Shown here: piece by piece, positions 11,726-24,356 of the stretch | How the letters are laid out: every line of letters begins with the position of its first letter | Numbering within the stretch: position 1 is the stretch's first letter | NCBI GenBank assembly: GCA_951230915.1 | Contig: OX579637.1 | Span: 23,312,001-23,376,000 of the forward strand | Direction: 5' to 3' | DNA length: 64,000 bases | DNA from: Antitrichia curtipendula | Taxonomy: Eukaryota; Streptophyta; Bryopsida; Hypnales; Leucodontaceae | The notes under the pieces: model-generated | What the model was told of the DNA's origin: nothing | The model's database searches: none | Seen by the model: only the letters and a program-made list of their open reading frames with translations | Program-made: the position numbers and the translations under genes

Positions 11726-14641
11726 TCACTCAGAAAATGCATTGTTGTCTTCTCCACACACATAAGCATCCACAGATGCCTTGATTATAGCTATTTGGTT
11801 TTGGGGAATTTTGATTCTTGGATCAGAAGTCCTTGCTCTCACACGTGGCTTCAAAGCAGTCATGATACAATCCGTGTGCGTCCAGCTCGGAAAAATTGCC
11901 TTATCCTCGCACCAAGAATTCCCTTGTTTTGAGTCCCAACCTCCATATGTATCCTCCATAACGTGTTGAAAAGATGTAGCCGTCCAATATTGTAGCTCAA
12001 TTGAATTGACATGCCGTGGATCTGGATTAGGATTTGTAAATGCACGAGCAAGCCAAAATGGGCGGAGGTCACCATCAACACGTCGCACTGCAACAAAATA
12101 ACCCGCGTACACATCATAGCCAACACGGAATGAAGGTGCTGGACAGTCACGCCTATGACCAACAAATGGTGCATCTTCTGCAAATTCCTCACGCATTTGA
12201 CCATCGTCAAGGTATTGGTCTTCCACTTCCTCAGTGATTTGAGAATTCGGCCAAAATCCATCCCGCAATTTCTCACACATCATGAGAGATGCGTTCAGAG
12301 CGCTTCTGACACCTTCCCAGTATTTCCGCACTGGCTCATTCTTCCTTTGGAACTCTCCAGACAAATCTTGATTAGCCATTGCACCCCACAATGCAATATA
12401 TCCTTCTAAATCCTTGCAAACCTCATCAATACAACACATTTTTTGTGGAGCCAAAGGTGGAGGTGTACCCCTTGGCACTTTAGGACCTCCATCTGTTGTC
12501 TCCTTCCACAAGCAAATGCCTCCACCTTCCTTTGGCAACCAGTACACATCAGTACACAAGATCTTGTACTGCATCAAGGGCCATCCACTAGAATCCTTGT
12601 AAAATTTGAATTGCTGCGCTTGAGAATGGCCCAAAAGAGAATCATCACCTGTATGCAAATATCCCTCTACAAAACACTTGAAATCAAGAACCTCTTCAAT
12701 GAGATGAGGAATCACAAGCAGTGTTTTGCAATCCATGAAAGACTTCATTAACCTTGGAAGTGTAGGGTAATCGTTTGTCTTCAATTTGCTACTCCATCGA
12801 CCAAAGAGAGCATCAATGTCCTCATGAGTGTGTCCAACAATGAGGAAATTGATGTAAATCTCTCGAAAAATAGCTCTATAGACTAAAAGAAAGCAAAATG
12901 CAAAAACCTAGCAATTCTTGTTGTCACCAGGAGCATTGTTAAGTTAAAGAGTCAATGTTGGAGGAAGGGGTTTAGCTTCCACCAACTCATCTGGAGGTGA
13001 CCCAAGAGAGTCCGTACAAGTTTGTGAGCCTAATAATAAACCCTTTGTCAATTCAGAACGATCACCTCCTACAAAAAGTTCACGAGATGAATGCTTTGGT
13101 TGCGCTTCCAAATCTCTTAATAATTTTGCAATTGATCCTATGGTATGGTTGGAGTCTGTGGGGAAGATGTCTAAGCCATACTGCGCATATCGCACATCTC
13201 CATGCCCATGAGCAATCATGCCCGTAACTGCCACAGGCATCTTCATGAATGAATCGTTTCCTTTGCTCTTGTGAGAGAAATGGAGAGAAGCGGTTTTTGA
13301 GTGATCCATCTTATCATGGATAATGGTCAAAACTTTGTCAAGAAACATCTTTGGCATTCCACGATTTCCATAATACAAATCCCTATGCGCCTTCTGTCCA
13401 TCAAGGTGCGCCTTCAATTTGTAGGCCCACACTTGTTGAGCTCGTGAACTAGGAGTGCAAGCATTCTTCAGCTGCTTTAACCTATCGCAATATCCGCAAC
13501 GTGCAAAACTATCACCCCTAGCTTTTGGAGCAAACTCTGGAAAAGACTGACGTCGAATGTTGCTCAATCCACTAGTTGAAATATGTTGCAATTGAAATGA
13601 CGAATTCACATTGTTAATCTCCGGTAACTTGTCCTTCCAATGAAATCCAGATGGTAAAACCATGGAGCGAACTTTCTCCCCAGAGTCAAGGGTCTTCGTT
13701 TTTTACGGCATTGCGTCAGCTTTGTTGTCCACCAATAATCAAAGAGTGGTCGTCACTTGTAAAGTGTGGGTCCGAGGCTTCTTCAACCCTAGATTAACAT
13801 GATGCTCTGGTTTGTCCTCCTTCTTGGCTTTCTCTTTGTATCTGTAAAAAATAGCCCTGGATACTCCATGAATATGGCACCAAGCCGTGGGACAAACTTC
13901 ATGTTTTGACAAGGTAATCATATCCTTCCCATTTTGATCATGGTGGATTTGCCCGTGTACATCAAGCAAACGAGACTTCCGAATGTATACTCCTCCGTCA
14001 ACATACATAATGGACCAAATGGCTTCAATCTACCCACGTGGAAATGGTTGTACACAATTCTTGGTGCAACACTCCTTGCTAGATACCTCAGCCACTGACT
14101 GTGGGGTGAGAAGGACATCTTTTCTGGGGTGGCTGTTTGGCTCCTTCCTCTCTCGCGAGCTTTCATAGGAACGAATTCTAATTCGTTTTTGTCGCCCGGT
14201 CCCGTTCAGAGCGGATTTGTGGAGATGCGTTTGCTCATGATCATACAAACTAGCACCATTCAAATAGACCCTTGAAATGGGCCAAGAGTGCATTCACCAC
14301 ATCCACTCAGAAGGAACTTCTTCTTTGCATAAAGACTTTGCAATATGAATAGCGACGCGATCATCACCAAGGGGCTTCCCGTTCATGTCGATGACAAGAT
14401 CCGCATCTATATTGTGACAAATCCCTTTAGCCACTTCCACCGACCTTTCATTTCTAAGGATGACATACTTTGTATACCAAGAACGACGTGGTATTCCTTC
14501 GCAAGGTGCAAAACCCTCGGGCAAAACTGGCACCGGAACTGTAAACTTGTTGACATCATGAGTATCCATCCTACAAGCAATGTAACTGACATTAGTTTTT
14601 AATGGAAGAACACATCCACGAGGCCAGGATACATCATACAT
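11726..14641 (-). pseudogene. DUF7869-like (transposase-like) protein, six in-frame stops
   Basis: From ATG at 14641 to the stop at 11726 one frame of 972 codons runs without a frameshift. Six premature stops break it: codons 116 (TGA), 204 (TAG), 301 (TGA), 313 (TAA), 566 (TAA) and 578 (TAG). Features in order: a cysteine cluster CCTKNC (191-196), an ITLSKHEVCPTAWCHIHGVS region (~230-250), CxxC in RCGYCDRLKQL (382-385), IIHDKMDHSKT (Asp 443), LNNAPGDNKN (567-576) and IVGHTHEDIDALFGRW (601-616). The DxMDxxK, DNxxxxNKN and GHTHxDID series is the hallmark of DUF7869 proteins, widespread and often TE-linked, with an RNase H-like nuclease fold suspected. Here the Asp expected in LDNAPGDNKN is Asn and the Gln before it is a stop, so this copy should be dead. 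The C-terminal ~350 residues are unrecognised. Confidence 0.7.
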
Positions 14642-14666
14642 GAAATTCTATAAATTCATTGTCAAA

Positions 14667-15684
14667 TTATCTTTGAGCCGAAGATATGATTTTATATAAT
14701 TCATTGTACAAGGATATGAAGTCTCTCACCAGGGAAAGAGGAATGCAAAGTGAGGTACCTAACTATCCCAAAACCATGAAATCCACTAATTCTATATAAT
14801 ATCCATAAAAAATAAGAATATCAAAATCATTCAAATCAACCATCTCAAAGACAAATCAGTAAAATATTAAAGCTTACAAATTTACCATCTAATCGAAGAT
14901 AATCATCTAGAGAACAAGACATATGTTTCTATTCAAACATCTATGCCTGAAATGATATCGCCAAAGAAGATATCCAACCGCCTTACAAATACTCAAAGTG
15001 AATGAGAAGGAGCATTTTATCCTCGACCCGAAGATAACTAATATGTCAGTAATTGTCAAAGAGTATTACTTTCAATATTTCTTACCAGAACTCAAACCAA
15101 ACACGGTAGCTAATACTTTAAAAGTATATTATCTTCGATACAAAGGTAAATGATTATAAAACATTTACTAGTGAAATCTACCCGAAGATATAATTCAGGT
15201 TTATCTAATGTATACTATGAATTAATAGATGATCCATATAAATAATTACTACCATGAATACCTGTTCTATCACAAAATTTAGGATTAGTTTCTAAAATTT
15301 CATTCTACATAGAGTAGACACCAATAATACATAATCGCAATGACATCAATTTGACAAAATTCACCTACGAAAATTTATCTTCGGTCCAAAGATAATAATC
15401 AAAATACAAACATGATGAGAACAATTCCGAGAGTGAAATAGAAGAAGAGACCGGGTATATTCATTGAGAGAATAGTGTATCCAGGAATTAGTATTTACTA
15501 AATTATTTATCTTCGCCTCAAAGATAACTGCAAATAAACTGGAAAGTACATTTTGGCCTCATCAAGTTTTACATTATCTTAATGATCATAATATACATTA
15601 TCATAAGCTAATGACACTTATCTTCGACTCGAAGATAAATAGTATAGGATTTGTTGTTCAAGATTATCCTCGAGCCGAGGATAA
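14667..15684 (-). repeat. Palindrome array upstream of the DUF7869-like gene
   Basis: Copies of a 21-bp palindrome (half-site TTATCYTCGR, one or more central bases, then its reverse complement) lie at 14667, 15017, 15129, 15375, 15507, 15618 and 15664, with half-sites near 14893 and 15179. The best copies (15618 and 15664) are nearly perfect. Spacing is irregular (46-350 bp). The array occupies the 5' flank or first intron of the minus-strand gene. A matching array precedes the right gene block, which suggests binding sites for an element-encoded or host protein. That role is inferred. Confidence 0.75.
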
Positions 15685-16293
15685 ATTTGATCATTCCTGG
15701 ATGGTACTAACGTTGTCCCCGGGTTTTTCGGCGTAGAAATAGAGGAGTTCAAACCATGTGAAATTCTACACTGACTTTGGAATCTGTGCCGTCTGAATGC
15801 TTACCGCTCAAGACCATCACTTGTAGTTGACTTACGGATAACAGAACATTGTATCTTGTACAACAATATGGTTTATAATCAAACAGGTCTTAGAGAATGA
15901 CACCAAACACAGAGACTTTGACAAGAAAGAATGAAAAAAGAACCTGGAACTTACGAGAACTTACGCGATACTAAGTCGCCAAGACACTACTAACTTCGCA
16001 AAGACAAAATGAAATGAAAATGCACACTTTCAGAGGCCGCGCCGTAACAATGTATGCAGGAGGCAAAGGAGGAAGGAAAGACTGGAAAGCAAGAAAATGA
16101 GACAATATGGGGAGCTCACAAGAGAGAGATGATGAAGAAAGTGGCGGGATGACAAAGCGGGAAATTTGAACGTTCATAAATTTGAAGAATCAAGGGAGGA
16201 GTATCTCCCTGCTTTGGGGGCGTTGACATTCCTATCCTGCAACTGGTGCTGACGGGGTGGAATAGAATCCAACGTTCCACCAACCTTTATTTT

Positions 16294-16301
16294 TATAAAT
16301 A
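16294..16301 (-). promoter_or_regulatory. Candidate TATA box for the minus-strand gene
   Basis: Read on the minus strand the sequence is CCTATTTATAAAAATAAAGG, a good plant TATA context. It lies upstream of the palindrome array and about 1.65 kb from the ATG at 14641, so it would require a long 5' leader or intron. The 15.7-16.25 kb stretch downstream of it is less AT-rich than its surroundings, as leader sequence often is. No direct evidence of transcription. Confidence 0.3.
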
Positions 16302-16499
16302 GGCGGAATTCTAACAACCGAATTATTGGCAGCCGATTCTTGTCAAGGAATGAGGACTTTACAGAAATACAGCCACATGTCATTTGTCACGGAAAGTGAG
16401 ATTTTCTTGGAATGGAATCTCAGATTCAGAAGATCCCTTATTTTGGAATTCGATTTCCGTGAAATATTTTTAAAAGTTATTGGTAAAATTATTTTAGGG

Positions 16500-19400
16500 T
16501 TTAGGGTTTAGGATTTTTTGGGTTCAGGAGCAAAAGCTATGCCATACAAACTTCAAAATAGTCAAGCTTGGGCAACCAAAAATATCATAAGGACTTGAAA
16601 GTTGAAATTAATCCCTACAGCCCCGAGGCCTTTTCTCCATCAAAACACACTCAAAACTGCCACTTCTATTGCCAAGAGCAAAAAACTATAAAAATTGTGT
16701 TTTTTTGGCATATCTAAATGTAGGATCTTATACTAAACTAGTATGAGAATGTCTGCAAGAAATTTCAGAAACTTTGACCAAATAGATTGCAAGATATTTG
16801 CATTCAAAGTGAAAAAATTGTGTTTTTTTGCACCTTGTTTGACTAGATTTTTGGGCTTTGAACCTATTTAACTTAAATTTTTTGTATTGTTGATTTTGAT
16901 TTTCTAAGTTTTTATGTTGAATACTTCAGTTGAGAATCTAGGAAAAAAAATTCAAAAAAAAACACCACATTTTTACTCATTAAAAAATTATTAAGTAGAA
17001 GTAGGTTCAAGATTGAAGGAATATCTAAATTGTTAATAGCTCTAAGACAAAATTGAAATACCATAATCTCAATGGTGAGATTGTTCTAGAAAGCAAATTC
17101 AACCTTGTCTAACATCTTTTTTTTGAAAATTATAAAAATTGCATTAAAAAATGAATCCTAAAAGTTATTTTTTCAAGAAGATGCTTAGATTGCCCAAAAA
17201 ACTAAGATTGTCCATAACTTTTTCATTATTAGTCCAAATAGAATGAATCAAAGCTTCAAATGTAGACAAAAAGACATAGATTTTGAGAAAAATATTTAAA
17301 AAATTTATTTTGACTTTCTGTGATTTTTGTGTGCTGCCCAACAAACTTTGTTTTGGGCATCATTTTTTCTACTGGGCACGAATTGAAATAAAAATTATAT
17401 ATCCACAAAGCTCTTGCAGAACCGCACAACCTCAGAAAATCCCAAAAAAATTCTCTACAAATTGAGGTCACAGGAACCTACCCGAACCCAATTGTCTCTT
17501 GAGGGGACCAACGGGCCTTTAGGGATTAAAAGATGAATTTGTTATAGATTATATTTTTTATTATATGTGGAAAGATTGATTGATTTCATTTGGATTAGTA
17601 TTGAGAAGGTATAGAGCATCTTCATTTTGGGGCAGTTATAGCATCTTTTTCGAAAAAACACCATACTGAATCTACTTTGTAGCTTTCAATTCAATTTTTC
17701 AATATGATTTTTTATTTAATTCAAAGTTTATAGTGCAAAAATTTAAAGTCAAGGATTCAAGGTCTTATTATCTTGTGTAGTAAAGTAAAAAAACTAAAGC
17801 TTGTTTTTATCAAAATATAATATGTTGAACAAAATATAATTTTGGATGAATTGACACTTACATTATTTGAACACATATTAACACCATATATGAACTAAGA
17901 CAATTCCAACCTATATCAAGTACATTGGAAGTATTGCATTTAAAGTGAAAAAGGTTTGTTTTTCCATCTTGCTACAGTAAATTATAAGACTTTGAATTCT
18001 CTTTAACTTATAATTTATGCAAATGAATACGGATTTTGAATTAATTTTTTTACTGAAGACATGAATTAATATTTTGACCTTTAAAGGACCAAGGCCATTT
18101 TTGAGGTCAAAATTACTCAAAATTGTCATTTCTATTGCATTCATCCAAAAAAATTACATTTAAAAGAATCTAATTGTAAGATCTTGTACTTCACTTGTTT
18201 GAGATTGTGTGGTTTTAATTGCATAAAGTTTGACTATACAAATTGAAAATTATCAGGATTGAAAGTTGAATTTTTTTTTAATTTTTAAACATTGACCTGC
18301 AACTGTAGATGAATTTGACTACTATTTGTGGAATTTCTTTTTGGAATCTAAACTTTGAATTAAAAAAAAGATTGTGATAAGTAAAAGATTTGGTAGTCTT
18401 GGAATATTTTTTCAAAGAACATGTACTTGATTTTTATTCTTTTAAAAATTGTTAGGTAGAAGTAAGTTTATGATTGAAAGAAAAATTAAATTATTAATAG
18501 CTCAAAGATGGGATTGAAACACAATAATTCCAATGGTAAGATTGTTTTACCAAGCAATTTTAACATTATTAAACCTTTTTTTTCAAAAATTATAAAAAAT
18601 TTCATTCAAAATGAATCTTCCAAGTTAATTTTTCAAGAAGTTAGATGCCTAGATTGGCCTTTAACCCTTTAGGGCCTAAAGAGCCCCAAGCAACCTCTTG
18701 AACTTTTTTGGAACCCAATTTGCATATTAAAATTTTATAATTTAATTTAAATTATTATTTTTCCACATATAACCATTTATATCTTCTATTTGATTTGAGT
18801 TTTTGATATTTTTTTGAAAAAAATGAAATTTATAAGATTTTTGAGAGTTTCTATCTTTGAAAAATTATAGTAATTACAAAAAAGCTGAATTGAATACCAT
18901 GAAATTTTGGTAGAAAACAGAAGAAATTATAATGAACATTATGGTGAAGTTGGCATGCTCTCTTTAATTATACACAAATAAATATGATAGAGTAACATGT
19001 TTTACAGTGCATTTTGAAACTCTAGAAATCCCAACTTCAAATTGCCATAGACAAATCATTATTGCTCCAAATTTAATGGCCACTAGCTCATTGGAAGTGG
19101 AATTTTCCTGCCCTCACATCTTGTTCACACCCCATAAGCAACTGAGGCTAGAAAAATATTCCAATTCCCAATAGTCTGTTTAAAACGACCGAATTTGTCA
19201 TTCTCAGCCCTGAAGTCCCATTGGTCCTATTGGGGCCAAAATGCAACTTCGGATACTAGACTCATACGGTCTCAATATTCATCATAATTTACTAAATTTT
19301 TGGGTAAAGCTAGAAAAATACACAAGTTTCTTGGTAATATGACTTTTATTTCAATTATTGTCCAGAAGTCAAATTTATTGCACAAAAAGTTAAAAATGGA

Positions 19401-20400
19401 GGACAGTTGGCAAATAGCCCCCAAAAGTCTGAAAAGATAAAAATAATTTAAATTTTTTGTCCTAATGCATTATATTTTTTTGAATTATTTTGTTCACAAT
19501 GTAAAATCCCCTAACAAATTTATGTAAAACTCCTTAACACATTATATTCTTGATAAAAATCCTTCTGTCCAACTTTGAATGTTAACATCTTCCAATCCGT
19601 ATGGGAAAATTGTCCTTAACCATTTCATCACCAATCCTATTTGAATAAATCAAAGCTTCACATGAAGAAAAAATATAACATTTTAGGAAAAATATAATGA
19701 CTAATTCATATGACATAAGTCATAATTATTATGACTTCCTGCAATTTTTTTCAGGTTGCTTATTCAGTACAGTTCTAGGCTTCTTGTTGTAAAGTGTGGC
19801 TTTTACTTCCTAGTCCTTCGTTGAAATAATAAAAATTATATTTCCACAAAGCTAATAAATTTTAAACTAAATAAATAGTAGTTTAAAGACGGACTTGAAG
19901 TATACTAATCCCAATGGTAATAATTTTTTAACAAAGAAAGTAATCCTTGTGCAAACTTTTCTTTCTGCAATTGGTATAATTGAGTCCAAAAATGGATCTA
20001 GCACATTATTTTTCCAAGGAAATGCTATAAATGCCTGCAAAATAAGATGCTCCATAGCTTTCACAACACTAATTCAAATGATTGAAATGAATCAATCTTT
20101 ACATTACATAATTATATAGACAAAAAAATAATCTATCAAAAATAAATTTAAAAAAAATTATTTCAAGTTTAGGGGATTTCCTTATTGCTTGTGGTTGACT
20201 ACTTTGAGTTTTGTGCAATATAATTATTGCTATTGGAGAATCAATTTTATTAAAAATTATATTTACAAAATAAAATTTCAAAAAATTTATTTTAAAAATT
20301 GAGATATTAATAGGAATTGCACAATACCTTCAATTGTTACCCAAGGAGACACTTGGGACTTGAAGACTTATGGGATTAATCAAAATAGAATGAATAAATT
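16500..20400. repeat. AT-rich interior with diverged copies of a dispersed repeat
   Basis: No gene is visible. A module built around CCAATGGTRAGATTGTT followed by GAATCTTCCAAGTTAATTTTTC-like DNA and ATGCCTAGATTGCC recurs at about 16985-17220 and 18460-18660, and in weaker form at about 19870-20060 and at 46060-46200 outside the element. It is a dispersed family probably inserted in the 17-kb element or part of its filler. A TTTAGGGTTTAGG stretch at 16497 is too short to be a telomeric remnant. Confidence 0.5.
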
Positions 20401-20918
20401 TATTTTGAACAAACATCAATCCATGCAGTAAAATACAAAAATTTAGTGAGTTTTTAAAAATAAATTTACTAAGATGATGACTTCGGAATGGAAATTTAAA
20501 AAATCTTATTATGGCTTTTGAAAAAATTCTCTTTTTGAATGCTTTTGTTTATAGTTGTGAAGAAAATATTTTTAGTTTGTGCTTTGTTCAAGTTCATTGT
20601 TCCGTTGCTTATTTACTCAAGAAGGTGATCTATTTTGCCAACCATTCTTTAGATTCCCACAATCATGTCATTGTGTGAGGATCCAATTTTTACCGCCGAG
20701 GTCTTGAAAGCTAGAAAGGGGTCCCAAAATTTTCAATCTTCAATATGTAGAAAGTAAGGGAGCTCCAAATTCAATGCCTATTTTTATACCATTAAATAAA
20801 AATGATAGTAGAACAATTGAATATACATTTTATATGAATCAAAATGTTGTTTTGTTAATTTAGCATGAATTTGATTACGCCATCTGCGAAAGGTTACATC
20901 TCTTGGAGTTTTTTTACA

Positions 20919-21594
20919 TGATATGTAAATTTGAATGTTTTGTAGTTTATGTATGTAGTTTCATAATTATGTCTCATAACTTTCATATTGAATTCTAAAT
21001 ATATTCACGAAACAATTTTATATAAGATACATGAAGACATCATATTAAAAGTGTAAAACTATGGGAAAGCCATTGACTTCAGCATGATGATGGATCATAC
21101 CTGAGGTTGCTTAAAGCTCTTCAAATTATTAATTTGATTAGTAGTAAATAGTATTATTAAATCCAATCATTAAACAAATATTTTTATTAAAACCCACTAT
21201 TCATGCCAAGTCTTTTTGTAAATATTCATGATTTTGATACAATTTTATTCTTGCATGATATGTATATTAGAATGTTTTGTAGTTTATTCATGTACATTCA
21301 TAATTATCTCTCATCACTTTCATATTGAATTCCAAATATATTCACAAAACAATTCTATATAAGATACATGAAGATATCATATTAAAAGTGTAAAATCATG
21401 TGGAAGCCATTGACTTGGGCACAAAGGTGGATCATACTTGAGGTTGCTTAAAGCTCTTCAAATTATTAATTTGATTAGTGATAAATAATATTATTAAATC
21501 CAATCATTAAATATAGATTTTTATTAAAAGCCACTATTCATGCCAAGTCTTTTTTGTAAATATTCATGATTTTGATGCAATTTTATTCTTGTAG
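20919..21594 (+). repeat. Two-copy tandem repeat of ~337 bp
   Basis: The block starting CATGATATGTAAATTTGAAT near 20919 and ending at TGATACAATTTTATTCTTG near 21255 is repeated immediately with roughly 10% change to about 21594. Both copies include CTTCAAATTATTAATTTGAT and CCACTATTCATGCCAAGTCT. There is no coding potential. It lies in the filler of the 17-kb element. Confidence 0.85.
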
Positions 21595-21924
21595 AATTTG
21601 TTCTCCTTACATCCATAAAAATGTTATTACACTTTGCATTCCAAACAATGTAGTACTTCACAAGTCATGATGATAATAACTAAAATCCAAAAGGAATCAA
21701 TTTGAGAATTAGGTGAAGTGCACATTTTCATATCAAATGGCCAATGTTCAAATGCATGGGATGTCTTTTATGAATCTATTATTGCATTTACTTGACTATT
21801 TGATTGATATTATGATGGAAATTTAATTACTTGTCATGCATCTAGAATCTAAGACAAACAAATTTGTTATCTATTACAAATTCACATGAGCATTATATAC
21901 TAGAGCAATACTTCATATATGCAA

Positions 21925-22020
21925 TAATATTAAATATTTGTATTGGCATTAAGTCACTTGGCATTAAGTCATTAAATATTGTATTGGCATTAAGTCATTA
22001 AATATTTGTATTGGCATTCA
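21925..22020 (+). repeat. Short minisatellite
   Basis: Three to four imperfect copies of a ~27-bp unit containing ATTGGCATTAAGTCATTAA with AATATTTGT spacers. No function is apparent. Confidence 0.7.
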
Positions 22021-22399
22021 ATTTGTGTGGCATAGCTTTCCTCTAAGATTATTTTAATCCAACAATTAGCAAGGTGACAAAACAAATTATTTTTCCAATG
22101 ACCGACCCGTTGTTCAATTCCAAAAACCAAAATTTAAAGTAGTTCACTTCATTATTGAGTAATACGTAGCATAGTGTGGTGCAATGTTTGGGAAGAACCG
22201 GCGGCAAAATCAAAGTTAGCCGGTGGAATTGGAAAGAAACCCGATAACAATTTGAAACCATTCACAAAAAACCGTTGAAAATGTCTACAAATTTTTAATT
22301 TTTAATGGAAAAAAGAGAAAATAACCGGACTTGGTACTTGAAAAACCGATTAAGTATGGAAATTGGAAGAAACTAGTCGGTAAAACTAAAAATACTTCC

Positions 22400-23110
22400 C
22401 GAACACTCGTATAGAGAAGGAGGTTGGGATTGCAGGTTTGGAATCCCAGACTACAGGTTTGGAACTGGTCCGGGAGATCAACGCGAGGTCGGGTGGGAGG
22501 TTCGGACCAGGTTCGTGGATAGGCTCGGGACCAGGTTCGGGTACACGCTCGGGAGGTCGTCACTCCCGTTTGGCGGCGCGGCGAGGCCGTTCCTGCATTT
22601 CCGTTTCTAGCTTCTCCTCTATGGGTTTTGGTGCACCTTGTCTTGGAGTTTCATCGCGTGCTTCCTTGTTTGTATAGGGTTTTCTCTTTGTGTTCTAGTT
22701 AGTGCTGTCTGTAGTTTAATGATTTGGTGTGTGTTCTGCGAGAAGGCCGAATTTGGAGAAGGTCGGTGGTAGTCAATTCGGAGAAGCTCCGCGACTGCTG
22801 TGGAACTTGTGGCGCGATTTGTGGCGCTCGAAGGGTTCATTGCGAACTGGAGTGGCAAATTGTGCGAATTGTGCGAGTTGTGGCGCGGCAAGGTCGGAGG
22901 TGTGCATTCCTGGTGTCACGAGCAGCTCCACAGCGTAAATCGCGAGCTTGGAGGTTGCTCGAAGGTCACTTGGAGGTCGCTCACTTGGAGCTTGGAGGTC
23001 GCTCGTTTGGAGGTCGATCGGAGGTGGTCACTCACTCGGAGTTTGCTCGCGTAAAGCTCTCAGGTGGTGCTTCCTGTAAACCGCTCCGCCCTGTAATTTA
23101 TTTAGGGTTC
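22400..23110 (+). other. GC-rich block upstream of the right gene block
   Basis: This stretch is much richer in G and CpG than the surrounding DNA. It contains short tandem motifs: GGACCAGGTTCG-type units near 22500-22550 and GCTTGGAGGTCGCTC units near 22950-23035. Open frames here (for example 22724-23143) are low-complexity and resemble no protein. It could be the transcription start and 5' leader region of the right gene block, whose first clear coding frame starts at 24357. Confidence 0.4.
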
Positions 23111-23649
23111 AATGTTTGCGTTTTCTGTTTCTTCAGCTTGTGAATGCTTGAAGTTAGTTTCTGTTTCTTTAGCTTGTGAATGCTTCATGCCAGAATTTAG
23201 TTTGTTGCGTGGGTTCGTTGATTTTCAGTTTCATTCCTATGTTGAGTTTGTGCAATTTGTGGTTTAGTTTTCACTAGTTTGTGTTACTTCTTTCTTGAAT
23301 TCATGCTGAAATGTGACTTCATTTCTGACTTTGCAAGTACTTCCAATGTGCAGATTTTGTACTGTAAGAGAATTGAGCTGCCATTGTATATTGTTTGGAA
23401 GAAGCCCTGACAGGTAAGGAATTTCTGGTTTCAATCTCTTTCCCGCATTCTTTTTTGTTTTTTGTTTCGAATAAACATGAATGTCTGCTTGGAAATACAG
23501 TTGTATGATGCGTTGCTTGGGCTACCAGACCAGAAAGCATCCAGTAAAACGAATACCTCAGATAACAAACTTATAATTTAGGGTTTTAGACAACATATCC
23601 ACTTCCACATAATCTCGACTGCCTGAAACAATGATGGAGTTAAGTATAT

Positions 23650-24337
23650 TTATCCTCGGTCCGAGGATAAACATACATAACCCGAGGATACTTATCCTCG
23701 GCCCAAGGATAAGTATGCTGGACTAGAAGGTCAGAGTCGAGAAGTCAAGCATACTTATTCTCGGCCCGAGGATAAATATCATCGGGCCGAGGATAAATAT
23801 GCTGGATCAGAATTCCACAGCCAAAAAACCAATCAAGTTTATCCTTGACCCGAAGATAGTTATCTTTGGGTCGAGGATAAACATTCTACGACTCTAGGAT
23901 AGGCACTAAAACATAAACCACAAACATAAAACAAGCCAAAAGATAATAAAAGCAGCCAGAAAACAAATACATAACCATATTATCCTCGACTCGAGGATAA
24001 ATACAGTCAATAGAAGAAATTCCTAGAGATCATAGGCGACGGTGAACCATGAAAACTAATGTAATTATCTTCGGTCCGAGGATAACTATCCTCAGACCGA
24101 AGATAAAAACCAAAGGGACAGACAACTAGAAAGACAGAACTAACTAAAACGAATTCAAAAACAACAAACATACAGAGAGACAAACAAACTAAACCAATTA
24201 TTATTAGGAGAAGAAGATTATCCTCGACGCAAAGATACTCCCAGGCAATGAAAGCTCTAGGCCCCTAATAAAAATAATAGTACAATGGATAATAGATGTA
24301 AATGTAGATGCTACAATTATCTTTGGGACGAAGATAA
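23650..24337 (+). repeat. Phased palindrome array upstream of the ParB-like gene
   Basis: Palindromes with half-site TTATCYTCGR and its reverse complement start at 23650, 23692, 23755, 23776, 23839, 23860, 23980, 24065, 24086, 24218 and 24317, plus a half-site at about 23681. From 23650 to 23880 every copy falls on a strict 21-bp register, with degenerate units between, and an 84-bp higher-order period (23671, 23755, 23839) is visible. The same motif occurs upstream of the left gene. It is not CRISPR: the repeats are palindromes, there are no unique spacers of fixed size and no cas genes. Likely a regulatory or protein-loading site. Confidence 0.8.
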
Positions 24338-24356
24338 TCCTATACACTAATCTAAA

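Noticed and set aside
16490..16515. Telomeric repeat TTTAGGG
   Set aside because: Only about two units; a similar short run occurs near 8110. Too little for an interstitial telomere.
22724..23143. 139-codon ORF in the GC-rich block
   Set aside because: Low-complexity, three competing frames of similar length, tandem-repeat derived.
23650..24337. CRISPR-like repeat array
   Set aside because: Repeats are full palindromes with no unique spacers of constant length, and this is eukaryotic DNA.
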